DNA of 64,000 bases from DAOMFB01 sp963721385. GTDB taxonomy: Bacteria > Acidobacteriota > Thermoanaerobaculia > UBA5066. Made by a program: the position numbers and the translations under genes. The stretch's first letter is position 1. Each line of letters starts with the position of its first letter. Under the pieces are notes generated by a model, which was not told the origin of the DNA, made no database searches, and saw only the letters and a list, made by a program, of their open reading frames with translations. The DNA lies in assembly GCA_963721385.1 (NCBI GenBank), contig CAVRJB010000008.1:1-64000 (forward strand), read 5' to 3'. Positions 59,412 through 64,000 of this stretch are shown here, in pieces.

Positions 59412-61871
59412 ATGGCGCCCGACCGCTCGACCCACGTCGTCCTCCTGAAAGCCTTCGAGGGCGCCCTCAAAGAGGGTCTCCTCCTCGACGAGGCGCTGGG
59501 GGGAATTCTGGGCGCCGCGCTCCATCTTTTCGACGCGCCGGTCGTCGCCCTCCTTCCCGGCCCCGGCGTGCCGCCGATGACGCGCTCCGGGCGGAGCGCC
59601 GGCGCCGCGGCGGCCGAGAGGCGCCTGTCGCAGCATCTCGAGGAGATCCTCGCCCAGGGGCGCGGGAAGAAGGTGTCCGAGGGGAGCTTCACCTACCTGG
59701 GCGCGCCGGTGAAGCTGAAGGAGAAGACGCACGCGGCTTTCGGGGTCGCGCTCGCCGAAGAGGGCGACGACGCGGACGAGGCCGTCCGGCTCTTCGCCCG
59801 GACGGTCGGCCACGTCCTCGAGCGCGACCGGACTCTCTCGACCCTCATGAAGCGCCGCGAGGAGGCCGTGGCCCTCTTCGAGCTCGCCTCGGGCGCGTTT
59901 CTCTCGCTGAACCCCGACGAGGTCATCCGCCTGACGGTCGCGTCCCTCTCGCGCGAGCTGGAGTTCGACCGCGTCCAGGCCTTCCGCTTCCGGCCCGAGA
60001 CCCGCGAGGTCGAGGAGCTGTTGAGCCACGGTCCGGTCACGAGCGGAGAGCAGCCGCGGAGCTCCCGGCGCCCGCTCGACGCCGACGAGCTCCTCCTTCG
60101 CTGCCTCTCCGCGCACGGCCCGGTCTTCGACGACGAGCCCGGCACCGGTGGAGGCCCGCCGCGGCGCCGCCGGATGGCCTTGCCGCTCCACGCGGGCGAC
60201 TTCGTCTTCGGCTTCCTGACGATGTCGCGGCGCGGCGGCTTCGCCCTGACCGCTCAGGAGCTGCGCCTCGCGCAGGAACTCTCGAAGCTGGCCGCCGGCG
60301 CGCTCGAGAAGGCGCGCCTTCTCGACTCCGAGCGCAAGGCGAACGAGAAGAACGCCTTCGTCTCTCGCCTGCACACGGCGCTCTCCGGCCTCACGGACGT
60401 CGTCGCGATCGTCCGGCGGACGGTGGAGGAGGTCGGCCCCCACTTCGACCTCGATCTCTGCGCGCTCCGGATCGTCCCGTCGGGCGAGCTGGCGGGCGCG
60501 CAGGCCGTCGCGGTCCGCGGCGGCGGCGGCGACTCGACACTCGAGGTGCCGGACGCGCTCCTTCAGCACCTCTCCTCCGAAGGGTCGCACGTCTTTCTGC
60601 CCGACGTCGCGGCCGACTCCGTCGTGGGTGCGCTCCTGCCGCGCGGCCCCGCGATGGCGCGCCTCGCGGCGCCCGTCAGCTTCGTCGCCGTCCCTCTCGC
60701 CTATCGCGGGCTCCCGGTGGGCGTTTTCGCCGGCGTTGCGTCGGGGCGGCCCCAGGGGCTTCCGCCGTCGGTCCTCGAGACGTTCGAGGCGCTTGCCGTC
60801 GAGGTCTCGCTCGCCGTCGCGTCAGCGCGACTCCTGCAGCAGGAGCGCGATTCGCACCGGTTTCTCGACCGCCTTCGCGAGGTGGGCCGCTCGCTCTCGA
60901 CGACGTTCGACATGGACCGGATCAAGCAGACCCTCTGCGAACAGGCCGTCGCGCTCCTCCAGGTCGACTCCGCGCACTTCTGGGACGCCGACGCCGACGC
61001 CAAGGCTCTCCAGATCTCGGCCCGCTGGGGCGCCGACGCCGGCGAGGCCGGCCTCCGGTCGGTCTCGGCGGACCAGACGCGGCACCCCGCCGTCCGCGCC
61101 TTCCTCGAGAAGACGGCGGTGACGGTGCGCGGGAAAGACGCTGCGGAGCTCTTCCCCTCGGTCTCGCGCGCGCTCGTCCTGCCCCTCCTTTTCCACGACG
61201 AGCCGATCGGGGTTTTCTCCCTCGCCCAGCGCCGCGGAACGGACGATTTCGGGCCCGAGTTCCGGGGCCGGGTCGAGCTCCTCGCGGACGCGGCCGCCAT
61301 CGCGCTCCACAACGCCCGGCTCATGCGGCTCATCGAGCAGCAGGCGGAACGGGACGGCCAGACGGGCCTCAACAACCGGACGTCGCTCGTGAAGCGCCTC
61401 GAGTCCGAGATCCGCCGCGCCGAGCGGAACAGCCAGTCCATCGGCGTCGCGCATCTCCGGGTCGACGGCCTCGCCGACGCGACGAAGCGCCTCGAGCCGG
61501 GCGTCGCCGACGCCCTTCTCCCGAAGATCGCCTCCCGCCTCGTCCGGTCGACCCGCGCCGTCAACCTCGTCGCCCGGGACGCCGGCGACCGCTTCTGGAT
61601 CCTCATCTTCGAGGCGACGAAGCTCCAGGCGCACCGCGCCGTCCGCGCGATCCAGCGGAACTTCGAGTCGCAGGCCGACGCGCGCCTCGAGCCGGCGGGG
61701 ATCCGCTTCGCGCTGACGACCGGGATCGCGGTCTACCCCGACGACGGCTTCGACAGCGCCGCCCTTCTCGCCAAGGCGGCCGAGGCCCTCGACGAGGCCG
61801 TTCGGACCGGCCCCGGCACCATCGTCGTCCGCGAGGCCCCGGCCGAGACGGAGCCTCGCCTCCCGGCCTGA
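59412..61871 (+). CDS. Multi-GAF signalling protein with degenerate GGDEF domain
   Basis: 819 residues from ATG 59412. Several GAF-like repeats in tandem: about 165-330 (EELLSHGPVTSGEQP, MALPLHAGDFVFGFLTMSRRGGFALTAQELRLAQELSKLAAGALEKA), 350-500 (LDLCALRIVPSG, FVAVPLAYRGLPVGVFAGVASG) and 510-650 (AVALLQVDSAHFWDADAD, LVLPLLFHDEPIGVFSLAQRRGTDDFGPEFRGRVELLADAAAIALHNARLMRL). Residues about 655-815 form a GGDEF fold (RDGQTGLNNRTSLVKRLESEIRRAERN) but the signature is RDAGDRFW (near 724) in place of GGDEF, so no diguanylate cyclase activity is expected. It probably senses small ligands and acts as a c-di-GMP-independent relay. No HisKA or kinase domain. Confidence 0.85.
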   Translation: MAPDRSTHVVLLKAFEGALKEGLLLDEALGGILGAALHLFDAPVVALLPGPGVPPMTRSGRSAGAAAAERRLSQHLEEILAQGRGKKVSEGSFTYLGAPVKLKEKTHAAFGVALAEEGDDADEAVRLFARTVGHVLERDRTLSTLMKRREEAVALFELASGAFLSLNPDEVIRLTVASLSRELEFDRVQAFRFRPETREVEELLSHGPVTSGEQPRSSRRPLDADELLLRCLSAHGPVFDDEPGTGGGPPRRRRMALPLHAGDFVFGFLTMSRRGGFALTAQELRLAQELSKLAAGALEKARLLDSERKANEKNAFVSRLHTALSGLTDVVAIVRRTVEEVGPHFDLDLCALRIVPSGELAGAQAVAVRGGGGDSTLEVPDALLQHLSSEGSHVFLPDVAADSVVGALLPRGPAMARLAAPVSFVAVPLAYRGLPVGVFAGVASGRPQGLPPSVLETFEALAVEVSLAVASARLLQQERDSHRFLDRLREVGRSLSTTFDMDRIKQTLCEQAVALLQVDSAHFWDADADAKALQISARWGADAGEAGLRSVSADQTRHPAVRAFLEKTAVTVRGKDAAELFPSVSRALVLPLLFHDEPIGVFSLAQRRGTDDFGPEFRGRVELLADAAAIALHNARLMRLIEQQAERDGQTGLNNRTSLVKRLESEIRRAERNSQSIGVAHLRVDGLADATKRLEPGVADALLPKIASRLVRSTRAVNLVARDAGDRFWILIFEATKLQAHRAVRAIQRNFESQADARLEPAGIRFALTTGIAVYPDDGFDSAALLAKAAEALDEAVRTGPGTIVVREAPAETEPRLPA

Positions 61872-61875
61872 GCCG

Positions 61876-62718
61876 TCAGGGGAAGACGGCGACGGGAAAC
61901 TCCGGCGCCGCGTCCGACGCCACCGCGGCGATCTCCCGGAGCTCGTCATCCGCGAGCGGCGTGATTCCCGGCTCCATGGTCTCGCGCGCGACCGTGTAGA
62001 CCTGCACGAGAGAGACACGTCCCCCGGCGTCCCTCACGTCTTTCAGCCGTGCGGCCCACGCCGCGATCTCGCGGGCCGGCGGCGGCTCGCCCCGGAACCG
62101 GAAGAACATCGACTGAACCACGACGGGGTGGCGCTTCGCCGCGGCGGTCAGGTTTGCGAGGACGCGGCCGAACGGAACCGACGTCCGGCAGACCGCACGG
62201 TAAAACGCCTCGCTCCCCGCATCGAGCTTCACCCAGAACGCCCCGCCGCGGGACGCGAAGAGGTCGTGCGCCTCCCGCATCCCGGCCCGGTCGAGGCCGC
62301 TCCCGTTCGTGATCAGGACGAACGGCACTCGACGGAAGCGCTCGGCGTCGCGGACGTCGAAGAGCCTTCGGGCGAGCGGCAGGAACTCCGGAAACGTCGA
62401 GGGCTCGCCGTCGCCGGCGAAGGCGATGTCGCAGAGCGGCTCCGGCTCCGCGCCGGGCCGGTCCCGGAGAAGTCGCAGCTCGGCGCCCAGCTCCGCCGCG
62501 ACCTCCTCCGCGTCGATCGGCGGCCGCCCGGTCGCTTTCGCCATCTCGCGCCGGTCGACGACCTCGCAGTAGACGCAGTCGAAGTTGCAGGTCTTCTGCG
62601 GGTCGAGGTTGACCCCGAGCGAGAGCCCGCCGCTCCGCCGCGCCCGGACGAGGTAGACGTATCGGTTGAAGCGGCGCGACCGGGCGTGAAGGGCCGGTAC
62701 GCGCGGGTCGTGCTCCAC
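61876..62718 (-). CDS. Radical SAM protein, COG0731-like (tRNA wybutosine-synthase-related)
   Basis: 280 residues from GTG 62718. The cluster motif LGVNLDPQKTCNFDCVYCEVVDRRE (CX3CX2C) and the opening RSRRFNRYVYLVRARRSGGLSLGVNL are the signature of a widespread bacterial radical SAM family related to wyosine-base enzymes. IAFAGDGEPSTFPEFLPLARRLFD, FVLITNGSGLDR, WVKLDAGSEAFYRAVCR and VVVQSMFFRF follow. The substrate in bacteria is not known. Divergent from the kinase gene at 62764; the 45-base gap holds both promoters. Convergent with the GAF gene, 4 nt away. Confidence 0.88.
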   Translation of the reverse strand: MEHDPRVPALHARSRRFNRYVYLVRARRSGGLSLGVNLDPQKTCNFDCVYCEVVDRREMAKATGRPPIDAEEVAAELGAELRLLRDRPGAEPEPLCDIAFAGDGEPSTFPEFLPLARRLFDVRDAERFRRVPFVLITNGSGLDRAGMREAHDLFASRGGAFWVKLDAGSEAFYRAVCRTSVPFGRVLANLTAAAKRHPVVVQSMFFRFRGEPPPAREIAAWAARLKDVRDAGGRVSLVQVYTVARETMEPGITPLADDELREIAAVASDAAPEFPVAVFP

Positions 62719-62749
62719 GCCGCGATTGTGCGACGCGGCGCGCGCGCCG

Positions 62750-62755
62750 TATATC
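62750..62755 (+). promoter_or_regulatory. Putative -10 element, leaderless start of the Ser/Thr kinase gene
   Basis: TATATC ends 8 nt before ATG 62764 (TATCCT, 62752-62757, is the alternative register), with CTTCCGCC between and no Shine-Dalgarno sequence. Confidence 0.4.
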
Positions 62756-62763
62756 CTTCCGCC

Positions 62764-64000
62764 ATGCCCGTCACGTCCGGCACGCTCCTCGGCCGCTACC
62801 GCCTTCTCGAGAAGGCGGGGGCCGGCGGCATGTCCGAGGTCTGGAAGGCCGAGGACCAGACGCTGCACCGCACGGTCGCGGTGAAGGTGATCCATCCTCC
62901 GATCGCCATGGACCCGACCTATCGCGAGCGCTTCCTCCGCGAGGCGCGCCTCGTGGCCGGCCTCGACCACCCGAATGTTCTCCCCATCTACGACTTCGGG
63001 ACGGCGGCGATCGACGGCACCGAGGTTTCGTACCTCGTCATGCCGCTCGTGGCGGGAGGAACGCTCAAGGGGCGGATCACGGGGCCTGTCCCCTTCCCGC
63101 TCGCGGTGTCGTGGCTCCATGCCGTCGCACTCGCGCTCGACCACGCGCATTCGAAGGGGATCCTCCACCGTGACGTCAAGCCGGGGAACGTTCTCCTCGA
63201 CTCCCAGGGGCGGCCCATGCTGGCCGACTTCGGCCTTGCCCGCAGCGCCGACAGCCTTTCCTCGGGGCTGACCCAGACCGGGACCGTTCTCGGGACGCCG
63301 CTCTACATGGCCCCCGAGCAGGCTCAGGGCGGAGTGCTCGACGGCCGGGCGGACCAGTACGCCCTCGCGATCATCGGCTTCGAGCTCCTGACGGGCCTCG
63401 TCCCGTTCCGCGCCGAGTCGCCGCTCGCGGTCCTTCACCAGCACGTCTCGGCCCCGCCCCCGCCGGCCTCGAGCGTCGTCCCCTCGATTCCTGCCGCGGC
63501 CGACGCCGTCCTCGCCCGCGGCCTCGCGAAAACGCCCGCCGGCCGGTTCGGGTCGTGCACCGCCTTCGTGGAGGCGCTCGGCGCCGCGCTCGGTGTCCCC
63601 GTCGTCGCGACGACGCAGCCGGCGCCGCAGCCATTCCCGCCGGCGCCGCCGCCTGCGCCGCCCACCATCGGCACCGCCCCGGCGTCCGGCTCCACCTCAC
63701 AGGCAGCGACCGTCGTCTCGGGCGGCGGCCTCGACCCGCACGCCCGCCTCGCGGCGCCCGCTTCGGTGCCGCCGCCCCCGGCCGCCCCCTCTCCAACCGC
63801 TGCAGCCCCGACCGCCGTCACCGTCCCGGCGGCTCCGCCGAGGCGAGGCGCGCGGACTCTCCTCGCGGCTGGCGTCGTCCTCCTTGCGCTCGCCGCCGTG
63901 GCGCTCTTCGTCCAGCAGCGCCGCGCCACGGCGCCGGTGAAGAGCCCGTCGAAGACGGAGATCGCCGCTTTACCGGCTGTCGCTCTGCCGACCGCCGTTC
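62764..64000 (+). CDS. Hanks-type Ser/Thr protein kinase (C-terminus cut by window edge)
   Basis: 412 codons visible. Kinase domain residues 9-275: LGRYRLLEKAGAGGMSEVWKAED, VAVKVIHPPI (Lys near 41), ILHRDVKPGNVLLDSQGRPMLADFGLARS, LGTPLYMAPEQAQGGVLDGRADQYALAIIGFELLTG. A Pro/Ala-rich juxtamembrane linker (about 280-355) leads to one transmembrane helix near 362-382 (LLAAGVVLLALAAVALFVQQ), after which an extracytoplasmic part begins and runs out of the window. It is the PknB-like receptor layout, phosphorylating cytoplasmic targets in response to a periplasmic cue. HRDVKPGN here differs from the HRDVSPQN of the fusion kinase at 32709-35846, so the two belong to different subfamilies. Confidence 0.92.
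   Translation, partial: MPVTSGTLLGRYRLLEKAGAGGMSEVWKAEDQTLHRTVAVKVIHPPIAMDPTYRERFLREARLVAGLDHPNVLPIYDFGTAAIDGTEVSYLVMPLVAGGTLKGRITGPVPFPLAVSWLHAVALALDHAHSKGILHRDVKPGNVLLDSQGRPMLADFGLARSADSLSSGLTQTGTVLGTPLYMAPEQAQGGVLDGRADQYALAIIGFELLTGLVPFRAESPLAVLHQHVSAPPPPASSVVPSIPAAADAVLARGLAKTPAGRFGSCTAFVEALGAALGVPVVATTQPAPQPFPPAPPPAPPTIGTAPASGSTSQAATVVSGGGLDPHARLAAPASVPPPPAAPSPTAAAPTAVTVPAAPPRRGARTLLAAGVVLLALAAVALFVQQRRATAPVKSPSKTEIAALPAVALPTAV

Overview
The window is a dense, high-GC stretch (about two thirds or more G+C by eye) from a diderm, Gram-negative-type bacterium. LpxC, a late acyltransferase of the LpxL type, a Wzm/Wzt O-polysaccharide exporter and an OmpA-like porin all point to an outer membrane with LPS. 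The mix of genes (DUF2079, DUF4388, DUF4390 next to NtrY/NtrX, many Ser/Thr kinases, HRDVSPQN-type kinases, a 455-residue class II aldolase) fits Acidobacteriota, perhaps a Thermoanaerobaculia-like lineage; that placement is inference. I found no rRNA, tRNA, CRISPR array, insertion sequence or prophage. No gene-free stretch exceeds 300 bases; the longest (54655-54944) holds a strong minus-strand terminator hairpin.

Layout. 1-5886 (minus): a surface polysaccharide operon read Wzm, Wzt, WecB, glycosyltransferase, O-acyltransferase, DegT aminotransferase (cut by the window edge). 5954-8372 (plus): two tiny helical proteins and a two-domain glycosyltransferase. 8350-12627 (minus): HD-GYP protein, SmpB and a frameshifted DUF2079 membrane protein. 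12793-17896 (plus): LpxC, DUF4390 protein and the NtrY/NtrX pair. 17941-18864 (minus): glutamate formiminotransferase. 18912-24687 (plus): TPR membrane protein, RDD protein, NAD synthetase, methyltransferase and a polyprenyl-phosphate-type glycosyltransferase. 24684-35846 (minus): a long run from a receiver/Ser-Thr kinase/TonB-C fusion through a BtuF/C/D-like ABC importer to AccD, FolC, Dgt, RpiB and GlyA. 35925-42332 (plus): MtaB-like methylthiotransferase, YebC, RuvC, DUF4388, an OmpA-family porin and an AI-2E-type permease. 42340-46837 (minus): FtsX, FtsE, GatB and a GlcD-like FAD oxidase. 46947-48314 (plus): class II aldolase. 48321-51078 (minus): polytopic membrane protein and NAD-epimerase. 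51166-54654 (plus): acyltransferase, a peptidase C26/crotonase fusion and an MBL-fold hydrolase. 54945-55355 (minus): QueF. 55382-57865 (plus): signal peptidase I, a Fur-family regulator, a broken membrane rhodanese and a MauE/DoxX protein. 57862-59376 (minus): PLP decarboxylase. 59412-61871 (plus): multi-GAF protein with a degenerate GGDEF domain. 61876-62718 (minus): radical SAM protein. 62764-end (plus): Ser/Thr kinase cut by the window edge.

The most striking features are: (1) a recurrent -10-like hexamer 6-9 nt before the start codon of many operon-leading genes that lack a Shine-Dalgarno sequence, implying widespread leaderless transcripts; (2) a single protein joining a pseudo-receiver, a Ser/Thr kinase, a membrane span and a TonB-C-like domain; (3) a glutamine-amidotransferase-like (C26) domain fused to a crotonase; (4) two apparent frame disruptions (DUF2079 and rhodanese). 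Genes are packed tightly, with many 4-base start/stop overlaps and convergent gene pairs that share or nearly share stop codons.
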